Origin: Didymella arachidicola
Lineage: Eukaryota; Ascomycota; Dothideomycetes; Pleosporales; Didymellaceae
Reading direction: 5' to 3'
Assembly: GCA_016630955.3 (NCBI GenBank)
Contig: CM049985.1
Location: 1,922,001-1,986,000 of the forward strand
DNA: 64,000 bases
Position numbers and translations under genes: made by a program. The notes under the pieces are model-generated. The model was not told the origin of the DNA. It made no database searches and saw nothing but the letters and a program-made list of their open reading frames with translations. Below, one piece after another: positions 40,859 to 52,495 of this stretch (its first letter is position 1; each line of letters begins with the position of its first letter).

Positions 40859-43217
40859 TCAAGCAATACCCTCTGTGAATTCGTTGAAGAGCGTGATTGT
40901 TTCGAACCGCTCTGCCAGTGTGTCGATAGCGCCTGCCTTGTTGTCGTTCATTGTAGGCGCCACGGTCCAGCCTCCTTTACTGCGCTCGGTGCGTTTGTTG
41001 AGCTGTAGCGAGGTTGACTCCGCGTCGATTGTTATCGCCTCTGCACTCGTGATTGCGCCTTTGTCCGTGGCGATTGCAAGGATCGCGCGGATTGTCTCGA
41101 TCATGTACGCGTAAGCTGGCAGCAGTCTCTGGCTCATCGAGATGCAGAAGTACAGGTAGTTCTTCCTCTCCTGGTCGTCGAGGTCGTTCAGAACTGCGTT
41201 GACGGTGAAGACCATGGCACCGCTCAGCGCAAGGTTCCAGTAGGCTGGTGAGTATTGGATGGCGAACATGAATAGTATGCCTGTTACGGTTAGATGAGTA
41301 GTGGATGTCGAATGATCAGAGTACTACCTTTGAGTTGCATTACCGATGCTGCAAATATGGTTCTTGGAGATGAGCCCTCGGGTACGTATGCGCGGAGGCC
41401 GTGTTGTTTGTCTTCTGCAATGTACGGACGAAAAAGGTCTAGTACGACCATATGTACCGATGCGCTACTACTTATCAGTTCATGCCCTTACAAGCCTGAC
41501 ATGATCATCGAAATATGACACTGCCTAGGTCTAAGGGCAGGCCAGCAAGTTACTCTCCGCAAGCGGGGAAATGCGTGCCATCTCTGAATGGTAAAAATGA
41601 CTTGGGGCAGACCTACTGGAATATGAGAACCCAATGAGGTGCCTTGTCCTGTCTAGTCATAAACGCAGGCAGGGTGTCGGTGAGCTCCAGAAGTTTGCGG
41701 TACTTCCCAAGAGCGAATGCCAGTGATCTCGCCCCAACTTCGCTGTCACGATATATGAGGAAGACCTCGTTCACTATAGTCCAGAGTCTGCAGAACACCG
41801 ACTGAGCCTGCTGCATCTCGCTCAAGGCAGGACTGGTAAAGACTGCATCCTGTTCGTTGCTGCCCTCGTTGGCTTCTTTGCTCCCAAGCCTCTTTTGGAA
41901 GGGCATGGCTGGTGGGTGCTCGAGCGGCGGTACGACCTGAAACTGCACCATTTGTCTGGAAGCAAAAGTCAACTTCGAGTCCCACGGGAGGTATGCTAGG
42001 ATTCGCATACACGAGGAAGTTGAACAGCCCCCATGCAGCCCGACTAGCTGCTGCTACAATCTTCGGCGAGCTATAGATTGCCGGATCGGGCTTGCCGAAG
42101 AGATCGAGTCTATCAGCCGCTTCTCTCGCTGCTGTCAGGTACTTTGTGGCTTTTGGTACGTCTCCATGGGTGGCGATGGTGGTATACAACAGCGTCAACG
42201 CCACGATGTTCGGCAAGGTATCGATTTTGCCTTCTGCAGCAGCTAGCTTTTCTGCTTGTTCCTCGAACTGATAGCTGTACTTCGCAATTTCAGGTTTCAC
42301 GGAAGAGTAGCCTTGCTGGGCCGAATCAGTGCCAACCTCATTCTTTTCATTCGAATACTTACCAATGCGAAGGATAGTAAGGCGCTGACCATCAGAGGTG
42401 AGCATGTTGATTCTGAGTCGGTCTTACAGTTTATGAGGTCACCGATGAATTGCGAGGCATCGAAGAAGCACCATATTGGGTGATGGGTTTCGAGATACAG
42501 CGAAATCGCAGACGCGGCATCTTCGTTCGTAAGAGGCAACGATGTCCAGAAGTCAATGTTCAGCTTCTCAAGCCGCGCATCACAATACTTGGGATGGTTC
42601 GATGGTCGTTCTGTGCTCTGAACTTGCTCGAGTTGTTTCGTGTACACCTGTGAAGACTCACCACCGAGGAACAAGGTGCTCACGGTGTTTTGCGCAACGA
42701 CAGGAAGATCAAGGGCGCAGTATGCCTTTGGGTGACGGACAAGCAATTCGAGTTCGCCGTCTGAATGCACAGCTGGTATGACGGCTCTTGCTGCGGCTTG
42801 CTCTGATAAAATGGAGTGTGGCGACTCTCCGCGAAGGGTCTTCAAAACGTCAGAAGGTGCAGCGCCCGCACCCAGCCGCTGCACGGTATCGTGAGAAACG
42901 TGTTCTGTCCGGTTTTTAAGATGTTCGAAAATGTCCTGAATGGCGACTAGTCTTTCTCGCATTGTAATGTTCTCCCGCTTGAGAATAGTTGGGCGCATTT
43001 CCAAGTCCTCCTCGTTCATATAGACGCAGCGCCTGTCGCGCCTGTGGCAGGCCGCACATACCGGCCTCGAGCCATCGCAGCCAATGCGCTTCTGACGGCA
43101 CTCGTTGCAGGCGACCGAAACACGCTTCCTTTTGGAACTGGGTCCAGCTGGCGGAGGAGACCGTGGCCGTGTCGCCGGAAGGAGTGGTCTTAACGAATTA
43201 TTGTTGTTGTTGTTCAT
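40859..43217 (-). CDS. Zn2Cys6 transcription factor (five exons)
   Basis: Exons 43217-42363, 42315-42011, 41955-41617, 41467-41328 and 41280-40859 give 686 residues. Introns are 47, 55, 149 and 47 nt. The joins restore SFALQQGYSSVK, NFLVQMVQFQVVPPLEHPP, HWVLIFHSASVHMVVLDLFRPYI and MQLKGILFMFAIQYSPAYWN. The zinc cluster uses Cys37, 40, 47, 54, 57 and 64, preceded by SSKRKRVSVA. Residues 230-470 hold the fungal_trans middle region (HHPIWCFFDASQFIGDLI). The 149-nt intron is the least certain border. The regulator is divergent from a second Zn2Cys6 gene 0.94 kb away that also rebuilds to 686 residues, and both N-termini share LRPLLP. An old inverted duplication is possible. Target unknown. Confidence 0.85.
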
Positions 43218-44160
43218 TGCAATTGTCGAACTGGTGCGCCAGTGCGGCCGCCAAAAAGAGGTCGTGCTGCTCGCTATGAATGGCTACGGACATTCGTGCC
43301 AGGTCAGCTCCCGCAGTACCTGTGCCACATCCAAACCACTGACGGATTTTTTGCCAGCCAATGACTTGATGATGACTTCGGGCGGTGAGCTTCACGACAT
43401 CATCCTGCAGCGGTGCGAACAGATGCTTTGTTTTGGCAAAACTCAAGAGAGAACGGATTTTCAGAAGGCGGCCGGATTGCACGGCATCGAGCCCATTGGG
43501 TGCCCCACTAGGTGCCTAAGACCAGCCTAAGACCACCTCCCACTTCCTTTGTCCGGGACTTTCATCCTTTGCCGCATCCTCACGTGGTGGCGGACTTGAG
43601 TCGAGCCGGCGCTTCGAGACGCAGCAACTTCAGGACAGGATCCACAGGCCGCGCTCGTAGGACGCAAGCACTAAAGCACGGACGGAGACAGCCGTGAGCC
43701 GGAGCACATCCCGCGGGCGAGCACTGAATTTCATCTGCTGCTGCTATACGCACCCAGGCACAGTATCGTACACATGACCACTGTGCAGCAGTGCTCCTCC
43801 TTCCTCTATCCCGCGTTGCCTATCTGCGAACTCTAGAGGGCTTCATACAGCTTGTGTGCCCGCTCCTGGGTCTTTCCGGCTAGGTATAGCGAAGTCCCTG
43901 AAAGTCCAGGCTACCGGCATCGCTGCGGCACGAGAAGCGCCTGCTAGGACCGTCCCTGTGAATGTGACAAGCTGCACACTGCAAAGGTATGCACTTGATT
44001 CCTCCAGAGTACCACAGCGTTTCAACCGGTCTATTCACTGAATGGAGTGAGACAGACGCAGCATGCTCACTTTTGCCACTCCTTATCTGAATGTCGGCGT
44101 GTGCTGAAGTCGTTGCTGCAGCATCCTCCATCCTTTGACTTGCAACTCCTGCAATTCCGA
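43218..44160. other. Divergent promoter between two Zn2Cys6 genes
   Basis: 943 bp. A TTG/AAC trinucleotide stretch at 43199-43213 belongs to the poly-Asn start of the left gene. No gene or clear operator was found. Confidence 0.35.
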
Positions 44161-46686
44161 ATGCAGGACGAACGCCCACTCAGACCCCTGTTGCCGGGGG
44201 CGAAGAGATCAGTGGCGCCACCACAGCCCCGATCGCGAGACCGGGTCGCTTCTGCGTGTGAGGCATGTAGGAGAAGAAAGACGAAATGCAACGGTGGAGG
44301 TGCAGAACCAGGGCAAAATGGCGTGAGGCCCATCTGTTTCGAAGTTCGTGTCGAGTTCACCGATCACGCGAGATACCAACACTGACAGATTGTTAGTGCA
44401 AGAAAAGAGCCACTGCTTGTCATTATGTCGCAGATTTGACTGAAACACAAGGTGATCTCCCCACAGCATGCTCATGACCATGATCTCACCTGTGGACAAG
44501 GCCAGGCCATCAAACGCAGATACGACGTCCTCAAGACTCAAAATGAGGCATATGTAGAGTTCTTTGCGCTCATCCAGGCACGCCCTGAAAATGAGTCGCT
44601 CGAGATCCTACGGCGCATCAAGATGGGTGGAGATGTCGAGAGCGGACTCCGCCACGTCAGAGATGGGGATCTGTTTGCGCAGTTGAGTGTCGAACCAGAA
44701 ACACGGCTGCGTTACAACCTGCCTTACATGGACTCAGTGCCTGCGTTCTTGTTGGTTCCCGACAATCAATACCTCACCACTCCGCTCTACGAAGCGACTT
44801 TCGAGCCGCCCGGGTTCTCGTCGGACCTTGTGACTCCTGAGCAGTCGCCTCCGAGCAAATGTATGGACCCTTACATGAAGCCCAGTCACGCAGCTGAAGT
44901 GACAGAACCTATACTTGATCGCGTCTACACAAGACAGTGGACCAGTGTCATTGCTGACGATGGCCTGTTCCGGCGGCTCATTACCGTATACCTTTCGCAC
45001 CAGCATGCGACTTTCTTCTGGTTCAACAAGGACTTGTTCTTGGAAGACATGGCTGCGCGTCGCACGCGATTCTGCTCATCACTTCTAGTACATGCCGTCC
45101 TCGCTGCTGCATGTGTAAGTATCTTCGAGTGATTGGCATGGTAGGGTGTTAATTTCGTCAGCAAGCTTACAAGGGAATGCCTGACCTCGCTAAGATATGG
45201 ATGCCTGATAATCTTCAAATCCGTTTGCTACTCCAGGCTAAGCGTCTATGGGAGCTCGAGCTTGGCATCAGCCGTCTCACTTCAATTCACGCCGCGTTGG
45301 TACTGCACGGTGTTTTAAATGGAAACGGATTGAGCACTGTCGGAGACTTCTACACATCGGAAGTTATCATCATAGCCCACAATTTACGAATTTTTAAACC
45401 AACGCCCGCGAGGTTGGATTTTAGACTCCGAAGGGGTCGCGAGTTCACTGCATGGGCGCTTTGGCTATGGCAGGTCGGTGTGGTATGATTGCCCCACCTG
45501 CATCTGCATCCTGACAGCTCCCTATCGGCTGGGTCCATGAGCCGCACTCGATGGCTTGGCTGACGTGACATGTAGACCTACTATTACCGGCGCGCTCCTT
45601 TCATCCAACACCCGTCGGCATTCGCCGGCATTCGCCGCTCCAAATCCAGACGTCGACCCAGCCTGGTACGGCGAGGTCTACGTACGTTATCCGTTAAGCC
45701 GGAGCGTTACACGTATGCACCTTGGTCATGTGATGAAAGCAACGATTGACCTTCAGATCATTATGAACGACATTTCCTTATTACAATTCGCCGGTGACGA
45801 GCAGAAGGTATTGACCTCTGCGCAAGTGCTTGCTTTCAAAACAAGACTTGACTTGCTGGTGCGGAGGCTGCCTCCAATCTTGGCCCCGAATAAGACCTCG
45901 CTACCCTGTCACTTTAATGTCCGGTAAGTTGCTTTTGTTGTAAACCGTCACAGTCGCTTCGACAAGAGCAGCCGTACGGTTGATAAAACTGTAATTAGCA
46001 TGCGCTCGGATAGGAACACGTTGTCCCCGAGGAGCTCAAGAAACAACACCTTTGTGACACAGCCAGCTGACTTTTGCTCAGCACTGAATACTACATGACC
46101 TTGCATAGTCTCTTCCAAGGTCAGGTCATCGCGCAGCGGTTGACCCCAGAGCACTCTCAGCTGTTCCACAATAAGACGGCACTCGAGATACAGAATGAGG
46201 CCTATATCAGGTTCGAGACTATAATGTGCGTCCGTCACCTACGACATAGTTTTGACGCCTACGATGCCTCGGGTCTTCTCTTCCTCGTGTACCTCGGCAA
46301 TCTCGCAATCGACTCAATCAGCAATGATGCTTCAGCCATTGCGAAGTTGACCACCGCAGAGGTCATCCGCTCGACCGCTGTGCTCTGCATCAATGGGCTC
46401 GTTAGCCAATCTCATTCTATGTACGCAGGTACGCTGTTGTCTTGCAGCTTGATCGAGCAGCTCAGACCGATTGACAAGTCCCGCTTGGTCCGCTACCTTT
46501 CTGCTGGGATCGGACAGGTCGATCATCCCTTCGATAGCGAAGTATGTGATTATCCTGTAAGGCGACTGAAATTGATCGACTAACGCGTTACTGCAGTGGC
46601 CTATGCCAAACATCAAAGTTAAGCGTAATAAAGAAGCGACCATGAACCACATCTTGAAGGATAGGCGCGAGCTATCGATCGGATAG
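44161..46686 (+). pseudogene. Zn2Cys6 transcription factor broken by a 10-bp tandem duplication (seven exons)
   Basis: Exons 44161-44343, 44397-44451, 44501-45114, 45162-45482, 45576-45923, 46082-46541 and 46597-46686. The zinc cluster is split by the first intron and uses Cys33, 36, 43, 59, 62 and 69, with an unusually long 15-residue loop between the third and fourth Cys. Later joins give ATACHYVADLTETQGQAIKRRYD, LAAACQAYKGMPD, WQVGVTYYYRRAPFI, FNVRTEYYMTLH and HPFDSEWPMPNIK. In exon 5 CGGCATTCGC is doubled at 45616-45635, shifting the frame between HPSAFA and APNPDVDPAWYGEVYVRYP. Disregarding ten bases, the exons total 2061 nt, as in the neighbouring regulator. It is either a recent null allele or a sequencing artefact. 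All other exons look selected and intact. Confidence 0.85.
45616..45635. repeat. Perfect 10-bp tandem duplication causing a frameshift
   Basis: Two adjacent copies of CGGCATTCGC inside exon 5 of the right-hand Zn2Cys6 gene. The reading frame before and after matches the family only when one copy is disregarded. Confidence 0.9.
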
Positions 46687-47971
46687 AGGCCTCTCGATCA
46701 GGATTCTGTGTCGTTATCATGAAGCTGGACTAACGAAATCATGACCGAATTGCAGTTGCATAGTGTCACGACCAATACCCTAGACCTTACTATATCCATA
46801 CCTCCGTAGACCATTTGGTCTCAAAACCAAGATGCAGTTTGATTCAGCACCCCGCAGACTGATATTGCATTGCCTCGTGAATCTTCCATGCAGTGGCCAC
46901 GCAAGTACATGTTTTCCAATGACTGCTACATGGCCACCACAACGCCAATGTAGTGACAAAAAGGGAGGTTCACCAGACCAAATGGTGGGTGCATGATCTA
47001 TCAATTTTCTTCAAGCAATGGTAAGGCATGTCGACATTGTATTTTCGTCGACGCGTCATCGAGGGACGCACTTGCAGTTGCAGTTGCCCTGCTGGTTGTG
47101 TCACAAACAAATGTCGCTACACAGACCCCACAATCTTGGGGAGCACAATGCATCTGCAGCATCGCTGTTCTGCCCGGCATACCCGTCAGGGTCCTGCAAC
47201 CTATACTGTGTCAAGGACACTCGTGCTGTTGAGCTGCACGACTCGTGTTATAGAATAGTTCGTTGTAAAGATGAATCGTGACGCTTACATTGATGCAGAG
47301 CACGGTAGCAACCATGACCGATTTGCGCACAAGCGTTGCAGGTCCATGAAACCGTATACAATGTACTCGTTTGGAGTCTCCATTTCTCTATTCACATTGT
47401 AACAACGTCCATCTGCGTTACAGCGGTGCTGAAGCAATAGGACTTCTTGCACTACGCCCTCAGCCATGTTCTCTCGCAAAATAACGGTTTGACAAACGGC
47501 GCTCAGACGTCATTGGCTTCATTGTGTCGACATAAACCATAAGCCATTGTAGTACACCAGTTGCACATCAAATAATCCGCGACTCCGCGATCCATTTCGA
47601 TAGTACGGACATACGCTCAACCTCAGCTCCAAAGAGGACGGCCAGCAGCTACTGTTGAACAGAACAGGCTTGTTGTGCAAGGCTCTCCACTTTGCACCTT
47701 CCCAAGTTGCAAAGTAAGGGTTCAGACGTCACTTCTATAGACCGTCACCCCTCACCTCCAGCGTCCGCGGGCACCAGTGCACTTTCCATCATGATGCAGA
47801 CCGCTTGCTTAAAGAGTCAAACCGGGACCACACCTTTGTTTGTCGCCTACGCTTCTTCTTCTTCTTCTCTTCTCACCTACAACCCAACACAGTTTTCTTC
47901 CACAACAATCGACCACACCCAGAACATCACCGTAATCTTAACAGCCCAGGCAAGTATCCGCCACCCTCACC
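46687..47971. other. Spacer, 1.3 kb, with a short inverted-repeat element
   Basis: No gene-like frame. It holds the candidate inverted-repeat element at 46810-46986. A TTC repeat occurs near 47850, in the promoter of the secreted-protein gene. Confidence 0.45.
46810..46986. repeat. Candidate 177-bp mini-element with 12-bp perfect terminal inverted repeats
   Basis: ACCATTTGGTCT at 46810-46821 is exactly the reverse complement of AGACCAAATGGT at 46975-46986, and AACC/GGTT partial matches follow inside. The interior codes for nothing. No second copy was noticed in the window, so mobile origin is only a suggestion. Confidence 0.45.
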
Positions 47972-48664
47972 ATGAATCTCATCGCTGTCGTCCTCACCAC
48001 ACTGTCGGCTGTGTCTAGTGTAACCGCAGCCATGAATGGCTATTGGGACGTCCAATCTCCTGGCTTCCGCCTTGTCGTAAGCTCAAGCAACTCGACCTAC
48101 AATGGGTGAGTGCCTCAATCACCATATTACATCTGTGTTCCTTCAGCTGACCTTCACACAAGCACTGCCCTTGGAGCCTGCCACCAAGGAGCCGCCATCG
48201 AAGGCCTCTGTATCACCAGCGAGAAAGTCCAGGATCCACCAAGCTCTTACACCACCTTCTATCACAACATCAGCTCCTCCAGGAATGAGGCTGCGGGAGC
48301 CGCCAATACTGATGGCCCTATCAATTGGATCCTCCGAGCTGGTGGCAACCTTACGGTCCCGTCTGCGATGTTCCTCGCACTAGATGCCACGTCCAATGTC
48401 GCTAATCCCACCTTCTACCCCGGCACGGACAAGTCCACGCTTGTTGCCTTTGAGGAGGATGGCTGCCTCTATATCGACGCAAACCGTGATGACACTGTCA
48501 GCCCTCCTTCCGTCTTCTACCCCAGCCGCCATGTCAAAAACTGGTACATCTGTCTCACGAGGTACTCGTACACGTACACCACGCTGTCATGGAAGGTTGG
48601 CCTCACAGGCACGCCTCAGAACCCATCTTGCCAGAAGGTCGATATTGTCCGAGTTTTCAACTGA
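47972..48664 (+). CDS. Small secreted protein, possible wall protein or effector (two exons)
   Basis: Exon 1 is 47972-48105 and exon 2 is 48163-48664; the 57-nt intron has a GTGAGT donor, a CTGAC branch and a CAAG acceptor. The product is 211 residues. Signal peptide MNLIAVVLTTLSAVSSVTA, followed by a beta-rich region (YWDVQSPGFRLVVSSSNSTYNG). Four Cys in pairs (ALGACHQGAAIEGLC; later a Cys in DGCLYIDAN, WYICLTR and NPSCQK) suggest disulphides. Several N-glycosylation sequons are present (NST, NIS, NLT). The pattern matches a family of secreted proteins common in Dothideomycetes with no known activity. There is no GPI tail or transmembrane segment, so it is probably released. Confidence 0.75.
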
Positions 48665-48925
48665 AGAGCATGCATCGCGTGGCATGAGAGTCTCAAGCTT
48701 TCTGTCGATGGTGATCGAATCAGGAAGAATGAAGTGTCGTTGTCAAGTGTTATGAGGTCGGTAGATGTCCGTTTTCTAATGTACATCATTGGTATTCCTT
48801 TTGTCATTCGATAAGTTTTTGTATCAATTCAGCGATTGTTTCTTGGACTGACAGGTGGTTTGGTGTGTGCAGTGATAAGTTCTATATATTTTTCAGCAAT
48901 CACAATGGGTCTAGGGGTATCTCGT

Positions 48926-50027
48926 CTAGAACAATAGATCCGGGTACTCGCCCAGGGCACCGCTCTTGCCGCCATCGAAGAAGCTGTGCATACCGTCCAT
49001 CTCAGCGAACTTCTCAGCAACCTTCAGTCCTCTCAGTCTTTCAGACTCAATGATGTCCCAATTCCACTCTGTGCCCTGCACAAGCTTCGGTAGTGCGCCA
49101 TTCGCGTCATCGTTTGCATTGCCGCTTTGCTCGGCGCCCTGGTAAACCCAACCCTCAGGTTTTGCGGGTATCATATCCGCATCGATCAACGCCTGTTCGG
49201 GCGGCACCGTGATCCTGCCCCTCTTGATCACGTACTTTGCAATCCCAGTCGCATATACACTTTTCAGCAGCTCCTCCTCACTAACGTCCTTGCCCGGTCG
49301 CCTCGTCTTCCGCCACGGCTGCAACGTCCAGCTCTCGGGCTTGCCAACACCAGGCTTGGCCAAGTGCGTGATAAGGTAGAACCACTTCCTGTCCCAGCAC
49401 AGCAGCCGTGTCCACATCTCATACTTTGTGTACGGCAGAATCTCCTTCTTGAAATTACAGCATATGCCGCCCAGCGCTATGATGTGTGAGCCCCTAGTAC
49501 CTTCCGTCGCGCCAATCGCGCCGTTGAGCTGCGATTTCTTGTTCCCGCCCAATCGGCTGTTCTTCTTAATCCCGTTGCGAATTATCGCTGTGAATAGATG
49601 CGTCCGTGATATGTCCATGTCGCTGAAGTAGGTGCTGTTGGACTTGTGCAGATTGTAGTCTGTTTCGAGGAGCGAGGTGTGCGTGGAAGTTATCACGGGC
49701 TGGAATAGCGCGTGCGGTGGGATGGGTGTGGGCTGGAAGTAGATGTGGTAGATTATTGCGCGGAAGATGCGTATCTGGTCCTTTCAGCAGTGTTTCTTGG
49801 ATGCCGAAGACAGATTGGAAACTTACGTGCCAGACGAAGGGTAGATTCTTCAAATTTGCCAGGGCGAGCAGGATCGCTGCGATGCGCCAGAGGCCGCCGG
49901 GTTGACCATATCCAGTTGCGCGGACAAGAGAAAGCAGGATGTTCTTTGCGTACGCAGGGTTGCTTGCGACTGCGGCTATCGAAGCTCCAGCAACAACGAT
50001 GCTTAGTGCGTGAGCCATTGTGACCAT
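48926..50027 (-). CDS. THEM6-like hotdog thioesterase (two exons)
   Basis: Exon 1 is 50027-49827 and exon 2 is 49774-48926, split by a 52-nt intron (GTAAGT donor, CCAG acceptor). The product is 349 residues from MVTMAHALS; a second start nine bases later is equally possible. An N-terminal hydrophobic helix anchors the protein. Then PFVWHIRIFRAIIYH leads into the hotdog motif LLETDYNLHKSNSTYFSDMDISRTHL, equivalent to the DxDxNxHxNN...D/E helix of 4HBT_2 acyl-CoA thioesterases. Residues 130-200 complete the fold (GGICCNFKKEILPYTKYEMWTR). The last 90 residues are family-specific. A fungal acyl-CoA or acyl-ACP thioesterase role is inferred; the substrate is unknown. Confidence 0.82.
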
Positions 50028-51707
50028 GCCGGGGTAATCAGAGGCGCACGAACGATATGTACACAAACGCAGGAAAGACGGATGATAAAGGAAACGACGC
50101 TAAGCTGACTGTAAGGATTGGTGTTGTCGGCACGAGACGGGATTTCTGTCACGATTGCGATCACATTGCGAGCCGAGGCACTTCCCTTCTCATGCTAGTC
50201 TTGATGATCTCGTCGAAAGAGTTCGGAGATCTCGCAAGCTTCTCTGCCTGTGTGCGCTCGACAATACTTGTAGAGAGGTTCATGCGGTACATGAGATGAT
50301 GGATTTCGAAAGAAAGCATACATCTTAAAGGTAGGCTATCGCGGAAAGGTTGCCAGCTGCAGGGATACGTTCAGGGTCCACACCTCCACACCTGGTTTTA
50401 TGAATATATGTTGTACACGAACCAATCCGAACGCCTCATGTTTGACATCCCAACATGTGGGGTATCATAGGTTCTTGGTCCGTTTGTTGGAACGACCACG
50501 GCATATCTGGTCCTCGTTCTGTCCGTCAGGTCTCAAAGTGTTAGAGCTCTGCTTCTTTCCCTCAACATTATTGATTACCACCACACACTCGCTTGTGCAC
50601 CTCACGAAGGAGCTTCGGTATGACCTTTTGATTAGCAAAGTGGGATCCTTCGCGGTGGTGAAGGTGTCTCCGTGTGTCCACAGTTCCACTCGTGGAATGC
50701 CGCTGCCCCAGTAGTATTCATGCTAATGCGTGTCGAGACAAGCGCGACGCGATCTTCAGGGTCTTTCTTTCGATGATGAGCAATGCGATTTGTCTTCAAC
50801 ACATTCAACAACAAAATCCTGGTCAATGGGTAAATTTTGCGGCTGAATGTGTGATAGAGATAGTGACATGCATGCTCTCGGGCCTAGATGTTCATGCTGA
50901 TGCGATGGCAGAAAGATACTGTAATCCGACCGCACCTTCACAGCCACAACGCATCTCCATGTCACCCGACTTCGCATCCATCCAATGTCGCTGCTGAGAT
51001 GCACTGCTGAATCAATCCACCAGGCCCCTCACCGAGCGATAGCCCGCTTAGGTACCCATCTCGACTCCCAGAAGCGAGACCTTGCTTTTCTTCCCAGTAC
51101 CAAGTATTTCCCTTTCAGGACAGTGTACCCGGCCTCCACGCGGCCACACCTGACCAGCGCCAAATACGCCGCCTATCCAAATAGTTCGAGTCAGAAGCCT
51201 GGTCGGTCTACGAGATAGATGCTTGTTCGTGCCCCGGGTTCGAGGTTCCAGGTCCATGCTGCTACTTGCGTTCGTGTGGTTGTGACCGTTTTCTCCACTT
51301 CTGTCCTGGGTTCCCGAAGGCCCTTGCCGCATGGTAACCTACAAGAGCGGGACTCCCCACTGTCGCGTGTCATTTCATATACTCCATGATTGAGGCTCTG
51401 CTGTTTCTCGGACTGGTCTGCTTGCTTTCGGCCTTCTCTGAATTGTTCACGTCGAGGCGAAGACTTCAATCGGCCTTTGCTATACTCCACGCGGCCTAGG
51501 CATCCTTCCCTGCTTCCGTGTATCCGACATCATACCAAGAGCGGAGATTCGACTGTTCAAATCTTATCTTGTTATACAGTTTCCCGGCCTTCATCTTCCA
51601 GGACATAAACGATTCGGGGCGCCTTGCGAGTCCGTCCAGTCGAGCAGAAAGACTTGCATTCATACCTCGCCACGGTATCGCACAATCGGTGCGCACACTC
51701 TACAGCC
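50028..51707. other. Divergent spacer, 1.7 kb
   Basis: No gene-like frame, tRNA or repeat was supported. A GGGTTCGAGG string near 51237 lacks a matching stem for a tRNA T-arm. Confidence 0.4.
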
Positions 51708-52400
51708 ATGGCCTCCAAATCTGTCGCTGTCGTCTCCCTCCCCACACTCACCCAAACCGGCGCCACCATCGCCTTACAAGCCGCGTCGCTCTACGCCACG
51801 GAACTCGGCTTACCAATGAGCATCGCCATCGTCGATGCCCACACACACCTACTATCCTTCACACGGCAAGACACCGCCAAGCTATCCAGCATCGAAACCG
51901 CAATCTCCATGGCCACGACATCCGCCAGTAATCGCCTCCCCACCTCCGCACTCTCAGACACACAACCTACCTCTCCACCCCTCTTCTCCTCGCATCAACG
52001 CCTCTGCGCGATTCCGGGCGGCTTACCCATTCTCTCCCCCACCGGCGCCCTCCTCGGCGCAATCGGCTGCAGCACAGGAGCGAGCATGCAGGGTGAGGAC
52101 GCCGCAGCCGCGGGCCGCGATGCTGTGCTCGCGTTCATCAAGCGCGAGACTGAGGATGAAGAGCGCCGGATTGAGGAGGAGCGCGAGAAAGTGCTGAGGC
52201 TGTGGAAGGAGAAAGAGGGTCAGGTGGAGAGTCTGAAGGATGAGCTGGACTACGCGCGGTATGGGTCCGGGAAGAGGAGGAAGACGAGTAGCGTAGGGTT
52301 GGGGGGAGGGGCGGGCCCGGATACGCCGCCTGAGGAGGGTGAGATTGGAGGGTTCCTGGAGCCGAGTTTTGTGGGAGAAGTTAGGGTTGGGGGGTTCTGA
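51708..52400 (+). CDS. HbpS/GlcG-like (PF03928) domain protein
   Basis: The frame begins at ATG 51708 (MASKSVAVVSLPTLTQTGA), giving 230 residues. Residues 5-150 match the heme-degrading or GlcG/PduO fold: a first helix (TIALQAASLYATELG), strand SIAIVDAHTHLLSFTRQD with the typical Asp after it, SSIETAISMA, IPGGLPILSPTGALLGAIGCSTG and EDAAAAGRDAVLAF. Residues 145-190 form a charged coiled coil (EEERRIEEEREKVLRLWKEK). A Gly/Pro-rich tail ends the protein. Bacterial relatives sense heme or redox state or bind cobalamin ligands; fungal members are uncharacterised. A cytosolic location is inferred from the lack of a leader. Confidence 0.8.
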   Translation: MASKSVAVVSLPTLTQTGATIALQAASLYATELGLPMSIAIVDAHTHLLSFTRQDTAKLSSIETAISMATTSASNRLPTSALSDTQPTSPPLFSSHQRLCAIPGGLPILSPTGALLGAIGCSTGASMQGEDAAAAGRDAVLAFIKRETEDEERRIEEEREKVLRLWKEKEGQVESLKDELDYARYGSGKRRKTSSVGLGGGAGPDTPPEEGEIGGFLEPSFVGEVRVGGF

Positions 52401-52495
52401 GTGCTCTACTGGGGAGTGTGGTGTTTGCTGTGGAAAATTCAGAGCTACATTCGTGATAGCAGGCGTTGAATCAAAATGATGGTAATGGCCAATGA

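Noticed and set aside
51230..51260. tRNA-like GGTTCGA string
   Set aside because: No pairing T-stem, anticodon arm or acceptor stem could be built around it.
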